From: Brevibacterium sp. 'Marine'
GTDB lineage: Bacteria > Actinomycetota > Actinomycetes > Actinomycetales > Brevibacteriaceae
DNA length: 64,000 bases
NCBI RefSeq assembly: GCF_012844365.1
Contig: NZ_CP051626.1
Span: 1,054,001 to 1,118,000, forward strand
Direction of reading: 5' to 3'
The first letter of the stretch is position 1. Each line of letters opens with the position of its first letter. Below the pieces are notes generated by a model. It was not told the origin of the DNA, ran no database searches, and saw only the letters and a program-made list of their open reading frames with translations. Positions 23,175 to 33,114 of the stretch are shown here, piece by piece. The position numbers and the translations under genes are program-made.

Positions 23175-24827
23175 TCAGTAGCCGACCCAGGCTCCGCGTT
23201 CCTGATCGAGCACCCGCGGGTGCAGCAGCGTCGAAGCTTCGACCGTGCCCACAGACGCGCGACCACGGTCCGGTGGGAACGTCGTCGAGGAGGCGAGCAC
23301 CTCGGCGGTGGCGAATTTCAATCCGTCCGGAGCATCATCGGGCACGGACACCTCGGGGCCCTTTCCGCCGAGATCGGCGAGGAAGTATCCCCAATCACCG
23401 AAGCTGGGAACATCGACGTGGTACGGAGTCGTCGACAGTCCCGCCTCGGCGACGGCCTCACCGATGCCCCAGTAGGCTTCAGGGGCGAAGTATGGGGAGC
23501 CGGCCTGGACGACGAGGCGCGCCTCCGCGGACATCACCTGGCGGATGAGCCCGTAGAACTCGATGCTGTAGAGCTTCGACGTCGCCACGTCATCGGGATC
23601 GGGCAGATCGGCGATGACCGCGTCATAGGCGGTGTGCTTCGCCTCCCGCAGCCAGGTGAAGGCATCGGCGGCGATCGTTCTCACCCGCGGATCGTCGAGG
23701 GAGTCGTCGTTGAACGCGGTGAAGTGCTCCGAGGTCTTCGCAAGCTCGAGGACTGCCGGGTCGAGGTCGACCAGGGTGACGGACTCGACGTCGGGATACT
23801 TGAGGATTTCGCGCACCGCCAGGCCGTCGCCGCCGCCGAGGACGAGGACGTTGCGGCGAGGACCGTTCAGCAGAGGATGGACGAGGCTTTCGTGATAACG
23901 GTACTCGTCGGCCGAGGCGAACTGCAGATCCCCGTTGAGGAACAGCCGCGTATCGCCGGTCCTCTTCGCCTCGGTGAGCACGATCTCCTGGTAGTCCGAC
24001 CGCTGCGAATACACGATCGGATCCCGGTAGAGACGCTGCCGGGTGGTGACTTCGATGTCATCGGTGAACACCCACACCACGGTGAGCCCGCCGAGGATGA
24101 GCACAAGCAGCGTTGCCAACATGAGTGTCGCGGCACGGCTGAGTTCGGAGCGGAAGAGCCAGAGGACGATGAGGATGCCCACCAGCGCATTCGTCATCCC
24201 CACCGCCAGGGCACCGCGCGGCAGTCCGAGCAGCGGCAGCAGGAGGAACGGGAAGGCGAGCCCGCCGATGAGTCCGCCCACATAGTCGGCGGCGAAGAGG
24301 TCGGCCACCGCGCTCGAGGCCTTCTGCGCGCGGATGCGTTGAACGAGCTCCATGAGCAGCGGGATCTCCGCGCCGATGAGCGCGCCGATGACGAAGGCGA
24401 GGGCGACCATGGCCACCGTGTAGACGTCAGCGAAGGCGAAGGCGAGATAAAGGAGGATGACGGACAGGCCGCCGATGATGCCCAGGGCCGCTTCGATGAG
24501 GGCGAAGGAGACCGCGGCGAACCCGGTCAGCCGTTTGGTCGCCAGCGACCCCACACCCATGGCGAAGACCATGACGGCCAGGACGATGGAAGCCTGGACG
24601 ATGGTGTCGCCGAGCAGATAGGACCCCAAGGCCACGAGCGCGAGCTCGTAGACCATTCCGCAGCTCGCGCAGATGAACACGGCGAGCAGGACGAAGAACC
24701 GAGCCGGACCCGGACGCATCGGCAGGGTGATCGGACGGGCCGCCTCGGTGGCGGTAACGGTGTCGGTGGTCGTGTCGGTCGGTGCGGTTTCGGCCGACGT
24801 CTGACCGGATTCGTCAGCGGTGCTCAA
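23175..24827 (-). CDS. Membrane-embedded spermidine-synthase-like protein
   Basis: 550 residues. After a Thr-rich tail come about seven membrane helices (residues 40-255; ICASCGMVYELALVALGSYL, GALIGAEIPLLMELV), then a soluble Rossmann domain of the spermidine synthase/methyltransferase class: LVLGGGDGLAVREILKYP, VTLVDLDP, and IADLPDPDDV where true spermidine synthases have D-x-x-DP. Family knowledge: membrane SpeE-like proteins are fused this way and have no established substrate. Last gene of a minus-strand run; its start overlaps the DUF350 stop by 4 nt, so the two are surely co-translated. Confidence 0.87.
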   Translation of the reverse strand: MSTADESGQTSAETAPTDTTTDTVTATEAARPITLPMRPGPARFFVLLAVFICASCGMVYELALVALGSYLLGDTIVQASIVLAVMVFAMGVGSLATKRLTGFAAVSFALIEAALGIIGGLSVILLYLAFAFADVYTVAMVALAFVIGALIGAEIPLLMELVQRIRAQKASSAVADLFAADYVGGLIGGLAFPFLLLPLLGLPRGALAVGMTNALVGILIVLWLFRSELSRAATLMLATLLVLILGGLTVVWVFTDDIEVTTRQRLYRDPIVYSQRSDYQEIVLTEAKRTGDTRLFLNGDLQFASADEYRYHESLVHPLLNGPRRNVLVLGGGDGLAVREILKYPDVESVTLVDLDPAVLELAKTSEHFTAFNDDSLDDPRVRTIAADAFTWLREAKHTAYDAVIADLPDPDDVATSKLYSIEFYGLIRQVMSAEARLVVQAGSPYFAPEAYWGIGEAVAEAGLSTTPYHVDVPSFGDWGYFLADLGGKGPEVSVPDDAPDGLKFATAEVLASSTTFPPDRGRASVGTVEASTLLHPRVLDQERGAWVGY

Positions 24828-25252
24828 AGGAGGGCTGCGGCCATGATGCCGGCGATGCCCAGGTGGGCGGTGGCGTTGACCCAGACCTCGGGGTGCATCT
24901 GCGGGGAATTGATGAGGTCGCCGGTCCTGCCCGGGGTGAGCAGCCCGATGAGCAGGAAGCTCACGGCCATGAGGATGATGCCGAGGATGCCGAAGACGAG
25001 GGTCGACAGGATGCCTGCGGCCAGGTCATCGGAGCTGGCACGGATGGCGGCGATGACGATGATCGCGACTCCGGCCAGGTCGGAGGCGACGAGGACTGCG
25101 GCATTGCGCGACTTCTGCTCCCACAGGATGACGTGGAGCTTGCCCGGGGTGAGCAGGTCGACGACGAAGTAGCCGATGACCATGAGGAGGAGTCCGCAGC
25201 CCGCATAGGAGAGGACGACTCCGGTCTCGTAGATGAGGTAGTTCAGAAGCAT
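24824..25252 (-). CDS. DUF350 membrane protein
   Basis: 142 residues with four hydrophobic helices arranged as two repeats: each half ends in a DLLTPGK / GLLTPGR turn, the DUF350 hallmark (YjfL/UPF0719 family). Function unknown; the family travels with SpeE-like and DUF4178 proteins and, in enterobacteria, with PspA-like YjfJ. Starts 18 nt after the preceding gene of the run. Confidence 0.87.
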   Translation of the reverse strand: MLLNYLIYETGVVLSYAGCGLLLMVIGYFVVDLLTPGKLHVILWEQKSRNAAVLVASDLAGVAIIVIAAIRASSDDLAAGILSTLVFGILGIILMAVSFLLIGLLTPGRTGDLINSPQMHPEVWVNATAHLGIAGIMAAALL

Positions 25253-25270
25253 GTCTGCCTTTCGCTGTGC

Positions 25271-25708
25271 CTATTTTCCGGTGCCCGGTCCGCCGCCGCG
25301 GAAGCCCGAGCCGTCGCCGTAGTTCGATCCGCCGCCGGTGAAGAAGGGGAGGAAGAAGAATCCGCCGCCTCCGGACCGGGAGGTGTCGCAGCCGACGTAG
25401 TCATAGCTGCTGCCGTTCTTCTCGTAGTCGCCCTTGCCGGGGTTCGAGACGTATTGGCCGTTGGTCAGGTCGTAGTCACCGCAGTCGGCGCTCGCGGACG
25501 ATCCGCAGCCGCGGAAGACATTGCCGAGGACGACGAGGACGATGACGATTCCGATGATGGTTCCGCAGCCGACGCGGCGCGGCTTTCGCCCGGGTCCGCT
25601 GCCGGGACGATGCGGTCCGCCGGGGCGCTGCGGGCCGTTCCCGCCGCCTCCTGCACGGTCGAAGTCGAAGGAGCCTCCGCTCATCGAGACGTTCGGTCCC
25701 TGACTCAT
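25271..25708 (-). CDS. Gly-rich single-pass membrane protein with extracytoplasmic Cys residues
   Basis: 145 residues. A Gly/Pro/Arg-rich N-terminus (GNGPQRPGGPHRPGSGPGRK) leads to one membrane helix (CGTIIGIVIVLVVLGNVF) and an outer domain with Cys at CGSSASADCGDY and YVGCDTS, which may form disulfides. It ends in FFFLPFFTGGGSNYGDGSGF. I do not recognise the family with confidence; its position matches that of DUF4247 proteins in related clusters. ATG and upstream stop share 4 nt with the DUF2617 gene. Confidence 0.7.
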   Translation of the reverse strand: MSQGPNVSMSGGSFDFDRAGGGGNGPQRPGGPHRPGSGPGRKPRRVGCGTIIGIVIVLVVLGNVFRGCGSSASADCGDYDLTNGQYVSNPGKGDYEKNGSSYDYVGCDTSRSGGGGFFFLPFFTGGGSNYGDGSGFRGGGPGTGK

Positions 25709-26316
25709 GTCGACCTCCTCAGTTCGGAGCTGCTGTGGACGATCTCCTGATGCTGCGGGTAGCAGTGCCACGACTGCCAGGCTATCCGGTCAGGTCCCGC
25801 GCACGTCAGCGACAATGCCGTCAGTGCGCCGGGCTGTCCGGGGAACGCGACCGAAAGGTGGTCGTCTGCAGAAAGGGCACGGTCGGCACCGGCGGCGAGC
25901 ACCTCGGCGGCGGCGGCCGGAAAATCCCCGTGCACACTCGTGCGGGACGCGGTGAATCGGTGTTCGGTGAAACCGGCCCACCGACCGTGGCGGATGACTT
26001 CGCGGTCCCATTGCGGCCGGTTCGGAGACGAATCGTCGGCATCCTCGCCGAGGCAGGCGAAGGTCTCGGTGAACGCATCGGTGGGCCCGGCGGTCAGGAT
26101 CGCCTGGTGAGAAGATCCGATGACGGTCAGGGTCAGGGTCAGCTCTGGCGCCGCCTCGGCGAAGGTGGACCCTGTGTCAGTGGGTGCATCTACGGTGGGC
26201 ACATTGATGCTGCGGGCAGCCAGCGGGGCGATCCGGTCGTGGTCGAGGCTGAGCCGCAGCGCCTCGGCACTGGTGTCGGTGAAGGGGACGTCGAGCGGGC
26301 GGGGGAGGGTGAGCAT
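25705..26316 (-). CDS. DUF2617 family protein
   Basis: 203 residues, cytoplasmic, no membrane helix. LTLPRPLDVPFTDTSAEALR at the start, LTLTVIGSSHQAIL and the C-terminal TALSLTCAGPDRIAWQSWHC are the DUF2617 pattern as I know it. Function unknown. The start shares one base with the DUF4178 stop (TGATG) and the stop overlaps the next start by 4 nt, so expression is translationally coupled. Confidence 0.75.
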   Translation of the reverse strand: MLTLPRPLDVPFTDTSAEALRLSLDHDRIAPLAARSINVPTVDAPTDTGSTFAEAAPELTLTLTVIGSSHQAILTAGPTDAFTETFACLGEDADDSSPNRPQWDREVIRHGRWAGFTEHRFTASRTSVHGDFPAAAAEVLAAGADRALSADDHLSVAFPGQPGALTALSLTCAGPDRIAWQSWHCYPQHQEIVHSSSELRRST

Positions 26317-26966
26317 CAGCTGCCGGAGTAGATGGTGAAGGAGCCGGTCGGGATGGTTTCTCCGGTGCTCACTTCCCAGCGCCCGTGGTCGAAGCGTTCG
26401 AAGGCGAGCAGGCGGCCGTCGCCGGATTCGTAGTCGACATAGTCGACCCCGCCTTTCTCGTTCAGTCCCGTGGTGCCTTCGGACCGGTAGGAGGCAGTGC
26501 CGTGTTCGACGAGGTCGTAATCGGTGCCGTCGATGGTGATGGTCCGGGCCTTCGGTTCGATGTCGAGGTCGGGGCGGTCGCGCCAGCGGGCGATCTGCAC
26601 ATCGGGGTCGCGTTCGACGCTCAGCCACATGCGGGTCGCCGAGGCGTCGGCCTGGAAGAAGTGCTCGGCCCAGTCGTAGCCGCCTTCGGAGATGCGCAGG
26701 GTGCCGCGGACGAAGAATTTCTCGTTGCCGAATTCGAGGAGGTCCCCGGCTTTGATGGTCTCCGGGTCACCGCCGGTGTTCTGGTCGGCGGCGAAGGGAT
26801 CGCGTGGGGCGGCGGGTGCTTTCGCTTCGGCGTCGTGGCGGGCCTTCTTCGCACGGGAGCGGATGACGAGCACGGTCACGAGGACGACGATGATGAAGAC
26901 GAGGACGGCGATGAGGAGTTCTGAGGGCACGGCGGTCTGCTTCGATTCGATGGCCGGACGGGTCAC
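26316..26966 (-). CDS. DUF4178 membrane-anchored protein
   Basis: 216 residues from a GTG. An N-terminal membrane helix (LLIAVLVFIIVVLVTVLVIR) and a basic stop are followed by a DUF4178 beta domain (IKAGDLLEFGNEKFFVRGTL, WAEHFFQADASATRMWLSVE, GRLLAFERFDHGRWEVSTGE). Function unknown, usually co-encoded with DUF350 and SpeE-like proteins. TAGAGT lies 5 nt before the GTG, so this gene may have its own leaderless promoter, with the GNAT gene only 24 nt upstream. Confidence 0.82.
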   Translation of the reverse strand: MTRPAIESKQTAVPSELLIAVLVFIIVVLVTVLVIRSRAKKARHDAEAKAPAAPRDPFAADQNTGGDPETIKAGDLLEFGNEKFFVRGTLRISEGGYDWAEHFFQADASATRMWLSVERDPDVQIARWRDRPDLDIEPKARTITIDGTDYDLVEHGTASYRSEGTTGLNEKGGVDYVDYESGDGRLLAFERFDHGRWEVSTGETIPTGSFTIYSGS

Positions 26967-26990
26967 CGTCCACTCTAGTCGACTGGACTG

Positions 26991-28019
26991 TCACGCGTGG
27001 CTGCGCTCGATCTTCTTCTCGAGGGCGGTCATCGTATCGGCGATGACGAACCCGAGGTCCCGGTTGAGTGCGAGCATCGGTTCGTTGTCCGTCGCCGTGT
27101 ACGTCTGCACCCATTCCGCAGAGGCGGTCGCGGCGACCGCGGGCAGCTGACGCAGGTTCGCGACCTTGAGGGCCCGACCGATCCCACGCCCTCGAAAGGC
27201 ACGGTCGACGAGCGTGTCCTCCTGGATGACGATCTGCGGATCGTGGGCGGAGACCATGATCTCCGTATAGCCGACGGCGAGGTCGCCCACATGCGCCATC
27301 GAGCTGACCAAGGTCCAGCCCTGCTCTTCCATCCGCTCCTCATGGCTGCGGATCGCTGCGGTGCTGGCATGGGTGGCGGAGCGGGTGAGGTCGCCGACGG
27401 GCACGTCCTCATCCATCTGTTCCCGCAGCTGCGTCCAGGAGTCCAACACGTCCTCGGGGCAGGCTCCGATCCATGAGGTGACCGAGAAGTCCGGGTCCTC
27501 CCTGATCACGGGCACGACCGTCGACGCCCCCGAATCCTTGTACCGATTCGCATCGGCCGCCAGGTAGGCGGGCAGGTCGAGCAGCAGCCGGTGCTCTGCG
27601 TTGCCGACGCTCATCCCGTGCGCTCTCGCGAAGGCGACCCCGGCCGGGCAGTAGGTTTCGGTCTGCACGATCGCCGAGGATCGGTCATCGTGTCCAAGGA
27701 ACTGCGCGGCCGCCTCGGCGAGGGCCGTGCCGAAACCTCGACGACGGTGAACGGAGAGGACACCGAGTTCGATATCGGTCGGTGTGTCGGGGGAGAGGCT
27801 GATCTCGACGCCGCCGACGATCTCCTCGCCGAGGCGGCCCATCAGGGCGATGTCCTGCCCTCCCGGGCGCGGGTGGGCGAATTGGGTCAGCGTCGTCTCG
27901 GCGCTGCGCCACCAGGCGGCGGTGCGGCCCTCGGTGTAGGCGGTGCGCATGACGTCGTTCCATGTCAGCAGCGCAGACTCATCGTCGGCAGCGATGCGCG
28001 TGATCTGGATCTCAGACAT
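26991..28019 (-). CDS. Tandem GNAT acetyltransferase
   Basis: 342 residues with two GNAT folds. The first (residues 1-160) has ELGVLSVHRRRGFGTALAEA, a good acetyl-CoA loop (R-x-x-G-x-G). The second has EDTLVDRAFRGRGIGRALKV and ends LALNRDLGFVIADTMTALEK. Mycothiol synthase has the same two-domain layout, but the sequence here is more like uncharacterised tandem GNATs, so I do not assign that function. Sits between the LiaF-like and DUF4178 genes in the same run. Confidence 0.83.
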   Translation of the reverse strand: MSEIQITRIAADDESALLTWNDVMRTAYTEGRTAAWWRSAETTLTQFAHPRPGGQDIALMGRLGEEIVGGVEISLSPDTPTDIELGVLSVHRRRGFGTALAEAAAQFLGHDDRSSAIVQTETYCPAGVAFARAHGMSVGNAEHRLLLDLPAYLAADANRYKDSGASTVVPVIREDPDFSVTSWIGACPEDVLDSWTQLREQMDEDVPVGDLTRSATHASTAAIRSHEERMEEQGWTLVSSMAHVGDLAVGYTEIMVSAHDPQIVIQEDTLVDRAFRGRGIGRALKVANLRQLPAVAATASAEWVQTYTATDNEPMLALNRDLGFVIADTMTALEKKIERSHA

Positions 28020-28050
28020 AGTGAAAGTCGATCACGGCGGGGACCGGTTT

Positions 28051-28296
28051 TCAAGGATGCCGGTGACCGTGATCGGGACTGTCGGGGTCGTCTGCTCCGG
28101 TTCGGTCCGCATCGGATCCGCGGTCGGGCGGGTCGGTGGGGCCCGCCTCGGCGTGGGGGTCGTGTTTGGGCAGGCGGGAGCCGATGTGCGCACCCGGTTT
28201 CGTCATCACCCGGTAGACGAGCCAGGCGCCGATGCTGAAGACGACGATGATGCAGACGGTGAGGAAGATGACAGCGCCGAGTCCGGTCTCCATCAT
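28051..28296 (-). CDS. Small single-pass membrane protein
   Basis: About 81 residues: MMETGLGAVIFLTVCIIVVF continues into one membrane helix, then KPGAHIGSRLPK and an acidic His/Asp/Pro-rich tail (DPDSPDHGHRHP). Two overlapping ATG codons coincide with the stop of the DUF1707 gene, indicating coupling. No family recognised. Confidence 0.68.
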   Translation of the reverse strand: MMETGLGAVIFLTVCIIVVFSIGAWLVYRVMTKPGAHIGSRLPKHDPHAEAGPTDPPDRGSDADRTGADDPDSPDHGHRHP

Positions 28297-28955
28297 TTCG
28301 CCAATCGACGGCGGTCGAAGTAGTTCGCGAAGCGGGCCTTGAACGTTCCCATCCCGATCGATCCGCCGACCCGGAGGAGCGGTTTGCCGCCGGTGGGGAC
28401 GGCGTTGACCACGGATTTCACGTTGCCCCAGGACTTTGAGAGCTGGTCGACGTTGACCGCCCAGTCGTCGGGGATGACGACGGTGACCGAGCCCATACCG
28501 GCGACGACCTCGATCTCGATGACCTCGAGATCGGTCTCGACCTCGAGGAAGTTCAGCTCGATGTTCGACATCGAGGGTTCGCAGCGGATGAAGGGCGGGA
28601 CAGCCCATCGCGCGCGGCGGACCTCGGACTCCCAGCCGGCCCTGACGACGAGCGGATCGAAGCGGTCGTGGCCTTGGATCGCCATGGCGTGACCGGCGGC
28701 GGGTGCGAGCGCCGAGGTGGGACGGAAGCGATCGGAGGGCAGCTCGGTGGTGAGGTCGGCGAGGACCGCGTCGAGGTCGATGGGGAACTTCGCAGCCTGG
28801 ACCTTCTCCATCCGTTCGTCGAGCTCGTCGACCGTGATCCGACCGTCGCCGGCGGCTTCGCGGAGGGTCTCGATCGCCTCGTCGCGTTCCTTGTGGCCGA
28901 TGCGGAAGGTCTTCGCGGGGTCGTTCTCGCCGGGGGAGGGGGTGGCTGAGCTCAT
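28293..28955 (-). CDS. DUF1707 plus LiaF-like (cell-wall stress) protein
   Basis: About 220 residues. A DUF1707 domain (RIGHKERDEAIETLREAAG, ITVDELDERMEKVQAA) is joined to a C-terminal LiaF/toast-rack-like beta domain (SNIELNFLEVETDLEVIEIE, GMGSVTVVIPDDWAVNVDQL). LiaF-type domains act in sensing envelope damage in Firmicutes; DUF1707 versions are the actinobacterial form. I chose the second ATG; one 36 nt upstream is possible. First gene of the eight-gene minus-strand run, divergent from dnaX. Confidence 0.83.
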   Translation of the reverse strand: MSSATPSPGENDPAKTFRIGHKERDEAIETLREAAGDGRITVDELDERMEKVQAAKFPIDLDAVLADLTTELPSDRFRPTSALAPAAGHAMAIQGHDRFDPLVVRAGWESEVRRARWAVPPFIRCEPSMSNIELNFLEVETDLEVIEIEVVAGMGSVTVVIPDDWAVNVDQLSKSWGNVKSVVNAVPTGGKPLLRVGGSIGMGTFKARFANYFDRRRLAK

Positions 28956-29047
28956 GATCTCTATCGTGCCTGATCGGGAGGTCAGCGACAACGGCGGGAC
29001 TCGGGGAGCCGTATCCCGTGTCAGTCGTTGGCATTAGGCTAGGGGAC

Positions 29048-32000
29048 GTGTCCACCGCACTGTACAGAAGATACCGCCCAGAGACCTTCGACGAGGTCAT
29101 CGGTCAAGAGCATGTGACCGATCCGCTGAAGGCCGCCATCGAACGTGGCCGCATCAACCATGCCTACCTGTTCTCCGGCCCGCGCGGGTGTGGAAAGACC
29201 ACCTCGGCGCGGATCCTGGCTCGGTGCCTCAACTGTGAGCAGGGGCCGACTCCGGTTCCGTGCGGGGAGTGCCCGAGCTGTCGGGATCTGGCCAACGGCG
29301 GACCCGGTTCACTCGACGTCGTCGAGATCGACGCAGCCAGTCACAACGGCGTCGACGACGCCCGTGACCTGCGTGAGCGCGCCGTCTATGCGCCCGCGCG
29401 CGACCGGTACAAGGTGTTCATCCTCGATGAGGCCCACATGGTCACCTCGCAGGGCTTCAACGCTCTGCTCAAGATCGTTGAAGAGCCGCCGCCGCACATC
29501 AAATTCGTCTTCGCCACGACCGAGCCCGAGAAGGTCATCGGCACGATCCGATCGCGGACCCACCACTATCCGTTCCGCCTGGTGCCGCCGGAGGCCCTGG
29601 GCAACTACCTTGACGAGCTGTGCACGCGTGAAGGTGTGCAGGTGGCCAAGGGCGTGCTGCCGTTGGTCGTCCGGGCCGGCGGAGGCTCGGTGCGTGACAC
29701 GCTGTCGGTCCTCGACCAGCTCATCGCCGGTTCCGGGCCCGACGGGGTCGACTACGGTCGAGCCGTCGCTCTGCTCGGATACACTCCGGATTCGCTGCTG
29801 TCCGACATCGTCGATGCGTTCTCCGCCGGTGACGGGGCCGGGGTGTACCGCGCGGTGGAGCGGGTCATCGAATCCGGTCAGGACCCCAGGCGCTTCGTCG
29901 AGGACCTGCTGGAGCGCTTCCGAGATCTCATCGTCATCCATGCCGCCCCCGAGGCGGCCCATGCCTTCCTGCCCGAAGTGCCGCCGGACCGTCTGGAGAG
30001 GCTGACCCTGCAGGCCAACGGCTTCGGACAGGGCGAGCTCTCCCGTGCCGCGGACCTGCTGAATGTGGGCCTGACGGAGATGTCGGGTGCCACTTCGCCG
30101 CGGCTGCAGCTCGAACTCATCTGTGCCCGCATTCTGCTGCCCGGCTCCGGTCGCAGCCGAGACGCTGTGCTCAGCCGCGTCGAGCGGATGGAGCGTCGCA
30201 TCGGGATGTCGGCCACCGGCGTGGCCGCAAACATGCCGCCGGCGCAGACCCCGGACCAGGGTGCTGGTCAGGGCGCTGGGCCGGGAGCTCCGGCCGACGG
30301 GACAGGGCAGGGGCAGGCACCTGCAGCTGACCAGGGACACGCGAGCGGTCGGCCGTCGGCGGATGGGGCAGGCCAGGTGCAGGCACCTGCTGCGAACGCG
30401 CCCGCCGGGCAGTCTCAGAGTGCAGCTCACGATGATTTCGACGACATCGCAGCCATGGCCGCAGCCGCCGAGTCGATGCTCAACGAATATCCGGCGCAGC
30501 CGAGGCAACAACCTGAGCAGGGGCAACAGCGTCAGACCGAGCCGGAGCCGGCGTCGCAGTCCGAGCCGCAATCTCAGACCGCAGACGCGGGGCCGCAGCA
30601 GCAGCCTGCTGAGGACCCCCGGAGCGCAGATGTGGGCCGGCCGGCGCAGGAACCGCAGCCTTCGGCCGATCCGTCGCCCGAGCCTTCGGTCGAAGCGGCG
30701 GGTGCGCCGCGAACTGAGTCGCAATCTGTGCAGGACAATCAGCAGAGGTACGACCCTGCCGGTGTCTCAGCGCCCAGTTCCGCAACGGACTCCGGACCGG
30801 ACTCCGCGCCGGATTCGGCGCCGGACTCGGCGCCGGCGGACCAGCATCAGCGTCAGATGACCGAGCAGGCAGCGGCACCGGAAGCCACCTCGGTGGCGGG
30901 ATCCGGCGACATCGGCGGTGAGATCGAAGCGATCCGCCGCGCTTGGCCGAGCATCCTCGCCTCGGTGGAGAAGCGCAGCCGTCTGACTCGCGCGATCATC
31001 GCAGCCAATGCGATTCCCCAATCGTTCTCCGATGGAGTCGTCTACCTCGGCTTCAACAATGCCGGATCCGTCCAGGGGTTCCAGCAGCGCGATCATGCGG
31101 CCAAACTCGCGGCAGCGATCAACGACGTCCTCGGCATCCAGGCTCGAATCGACATCGGCGATGTCGGTCGGATCGGCGGAGGAAGTGCCGGCGGTGGCAG
31201 CCAGGGCAAGGGGTCCTCTGCTCCGCCCGTGAACGACTCCGGAGGAAATCACGGACCGGCGCCGAGCCAGCGCCGCCCGAGCCCGCAGGAAGTCGCCGCA
31301 GTCGTCGGCACCCGTGAAGTCGACAAACCCCAGGTCGACCACGAGAAGTTCTGGGAACCCAGTGGTCCGACACAGGGCCCCTGGTCCTCCGACGACGAGG
31401 AGGGAGAACAGCCGGGTCCACAAACTGAACCCACACCTCAGGACAACCCCGTCGGACCGGCTGAGCAGACCGAAGAGCAATCGGCTGGTTCTGATCCACA
31501 ATCCTCGGTCCAACAGGTTCCCGCTTCGGACTCGTCCGTCTCCGAAACCCCAGACTGGAACGCTCCTGAACCGAGCGTTCCTGACCACGATCCTTCCGAA
31601 ACAGCCGTCCCGGATGTCGTAGTGCCCGATCTGTCCGACGACGACTTCTTCGGTACGCCGACGGACGCCGGAACCGATTCGACAGGTTCCGGCAATGCAC
31701 CGGCAGACGACTTCGGCCGGTCTGACCACTCCCGCCGGCAGGAACCAGCGCCAGCAAGGTCATCCGAATTCGGCGACGATTCGCCGATGGAGTACGTCGA
31801 ACCGCGGTGGGAGGAACCGAGCTGGAACGACGGCCCCTCGCCGATCGACATCTCACCGACAGGCGCTGCGTCGACCGCCGCAGCCTCGGCCGACATCGAC
31901 GAGACGAGCGCAGGCAGCGGAGCCGTCGACGTCGGAGCCGTCGTCGTTCCGCCGCCCGACGACGATCTCGACGATCCTGATCTCGCCGACACCCCGAGCG

Positions 32001-32365
32001 GCTTCGGAGGAGGCTCCTTCGACCAGTCGGCACCTGCCGTGCAGTCTCCGCCGCCGGCTTCGACTCAGGGAGGAGAGAAGCCGTTCAAATCGCGCTTTGC
32101 AGCTCTTGCCGAGAAGCACGGTGTCACCACCACTCCGCCTGCCGGATCCGCTTACGGATCTGCACCCACGGTCAACCCGGCGGGCGGATCGGGACCGGGT
32201 GCCGCCTCGGCGCCGGGACCGAACCCCTCCCCGCAGCGGTCGGGATCGGACGAGGACGAGTATGATCCGGAAACGGACCTCGACGTCTCTGAAGCGCCGC
32301 AGATGGGCGTCGACGTGATCGCACGGGTCCTCGGCGGCGAGATCATTGACGAAAGAGAAGTATGA
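29048..32365 (+). CDS. dnaX: DNA polymerase III subunits gamma/tau
   Basis: 1105 residues from a GTG ([20 protein letters not shown], the invariant start). The AAA+ clamp-loader part covers residues 1-380: Walker A GPRGCGKT (44-51), zinc-binding Cys 60/63/72/75/78, DEAH at 127-130, sensor region [20 protein letters not shown]. The remaining 700 residues are mostly Pro/Gln/Asp/Ser-rich and disordered except for a small folded segment near 620-710 ([20 protein letters not shown]) that resembles the tau domain. TAGGCT lies 7 nt before the GTG, consistent with a leaderless message. recR overlaps by 4 nt; the ybaB gene usual between them is absent. Confidence 0.96.
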   Translation: MSTALYRRYRPETFDEVIGQEHVTDPLKAAIERGRINHAYLFSGPRGCGKTTSARILARCLNCEQGPTPVPCGECPSCRDLANGGPGSLDVVEIDAASHNGVDDARDLRERAVYAPARDRYKVFILDEAHMVTSQGFNALLKIVEEPPPHIKFVFATTEPEKVIGTIRSRTHHYPFRLVPPEALGNYLDELCTREGVQVAKGVLPLVVRAGGGSVRDTLSVLDQLIAGSGPDGVDYGRAVALLGYTPDSLLSDIVDAFSAGDGAGVYRAVERVIESGQDPRRFVEDLLERFRDLIVIHAAPEAAHAFLPEVPPDRLERLTLQANGFGQGELSRAADLLNVGLTEMSGATSPRLQLELICARILLPGSGRSRDAVLSRVERMERRIGMSATGVAANMPPAQTPDQGAGQGAGPGAPADGTGQGQAPAADQGHASGRPSADGAGQVQAPAANAPAGQSQSAAHDDFDDIAAMAAAAESMLNEYPAQPRQQPEQGQQRQTEPEPASQSEPQSQTADAGPQQQPAEDPRSADVGRPAQEPQPSADPSPEPSVEAAGAPRTESQSVQDNQQRYDPAGVSAPSSATDSGPDSAPDSAPDSAPADQHQRQMTEQAAAPEATSVAGSGDIGGEIEAIRRAWPSILASVEKRSRLTRAIIAANAIPQSFSDGVVYLGFNNAGSVQGFQQRDHAAKLAAAINDVLGIQARIDIGDVGRIGGGSAGGGSQGKGSSAPPVNDSGGNHGPAPSQRRPSPQEVAAVVGTREVDKPQVDHEKFWEPSGPTQGPWSSDDEEGEQPGPQTEPTPQDNPVGPAEQTEEQSAGSDPQSSVQQVPASDSSVSETPDWNAPEPSVPDHDPSETAVPDVVVPDLSDDDFFGTPTDAGTDSTGSGNAPADDFGRSDHSRRQEPAPARSSEFGDDSPMEYVEPRWEEPSWNDGPSPIDISPTGAASTAAASADIDETSAGSGAVDVGAVVVPPPDDDLDDPDLADTPSGFGGGSFDQSAPAVQSPPPASTQGGEKPFKSRFAALAEKHGVTTTPPAGSAYGSAPTVNPAGGSGPGAASAPGPNPSPQRSGSDEDEYDPETDLDVSEAPQMGVDVIARVLGGEIIDEREV

Positions 32366-32967
32366 GCGCTGTATATGAAGGTGCCCTCCAGGACTTGGTC
32401 GAGGAGTTCGGCAAGCTTCCGGGCATCGGGCCGAAATCGGCCCAGCGTCTGGCGTTCCACATCCTGCAGACTGACTCGCAGGACGTCAATGCGCTGGCTC
32501 AGGCACTCACCGATGTGAAGAAGCGAGTGCGGTTCTGCGAGATCTGCGGAAACGTCTCCGAGGAAGCCGAGTGCACGGTGTGCCAGGATCCGCGCCGCGA
32601 TCGGTCGATGATCTGTGTGGTCGAAGAACCCAAGGATGTCGTCGCGATCGAACGGACCCGGGAGTACCGGGGGCTGTACCACGTCCTCGGCGGAGCCATC
32701 GACCCGATGGCCGGGGTGGGGCCCGACAATCTGCGGATCAAGGAGCTCATGACCCGCCTGCAGGACGGCGAGGTCAAGGAGACCGTCATCGCCACCGACC
32801 CGAACCTCGAAGGTGAAGCCACCGCCACCTACCTCGTCCGGCTGCTCGGATCGCTCGGTGTGACCGTCACCCGCCTGGCCTCGGGGCTGCCCGTCGGCGG
32901 AGACCTCGAATACGCCGACGAGGTCACTCTCGGCCGGGCGTTCTCCGGCCGCCGCGAGATCGACTGA
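32362..32967 (+). CDS. recR: Recombination mediator RecR
   Basis: 201 residues, standard length. Helix-hairpin-helix ([17 protein letters not shown]), C4 zinc finger ([16 protein letters not shown]), Toprim domain ([39 protein letters not shown]) and the C-terminal Walker-B-like [20 protein letters not shown]. With RecO/RecF it loads RecA at gaps. Overlap with dnaX means coupled expression. Confidence 0.97.
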   Translation: MSAVYEGALQDLVEEFGKLPGIGPKSAQRLAFHILQTDSQDVNALAQALTDVKKRVRFCEICGNVSEEAECTVCQDPRRDRSMICVVEEPKDVVAIERTREYRGLYHVLGGAIDPMAGVGPDNLRIKELMTRLQDGEVKETVIATDPNLEGEATATYLVRLLGSLGVTVTRLASGLPVGGDLEYADEVTLGRAFSGRREID

Positions 32968-32986
32968 CCGCCTCAGTTTCGCCCTC

Positions 32987-33044
32987 TTGACACCATATCG
33001 ATAATCGTGAAACATATTGATTATCGATATATCGACAAACGATA
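32987..33044 (+). promoter_or_regulatory. AT-rich promoter with repeated TATCG palindromes
   Basis: A TTGACA -35 (32987-32992) is followed 17 nt later by AAACAT as a possible -10. Around it lie 12-bp inverted arms ATATCGATAATC / GATTATCGATAT (32995-33006, 33019-33030) and a second inverted pair TATCG/CGATA (33030-33044). This is the most AT-rich stretch for kilobases and suits an operator for the HTH protein encoded downstream. Confidence 0.7.
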
Positions 33045-33114
33045 AGTCATCGAATGGGGCAGAGGTCAGAGGAATAGGCTCGCCAGCTCCTCGCCGAGAC
33101 GGGAAGGCACAGTC

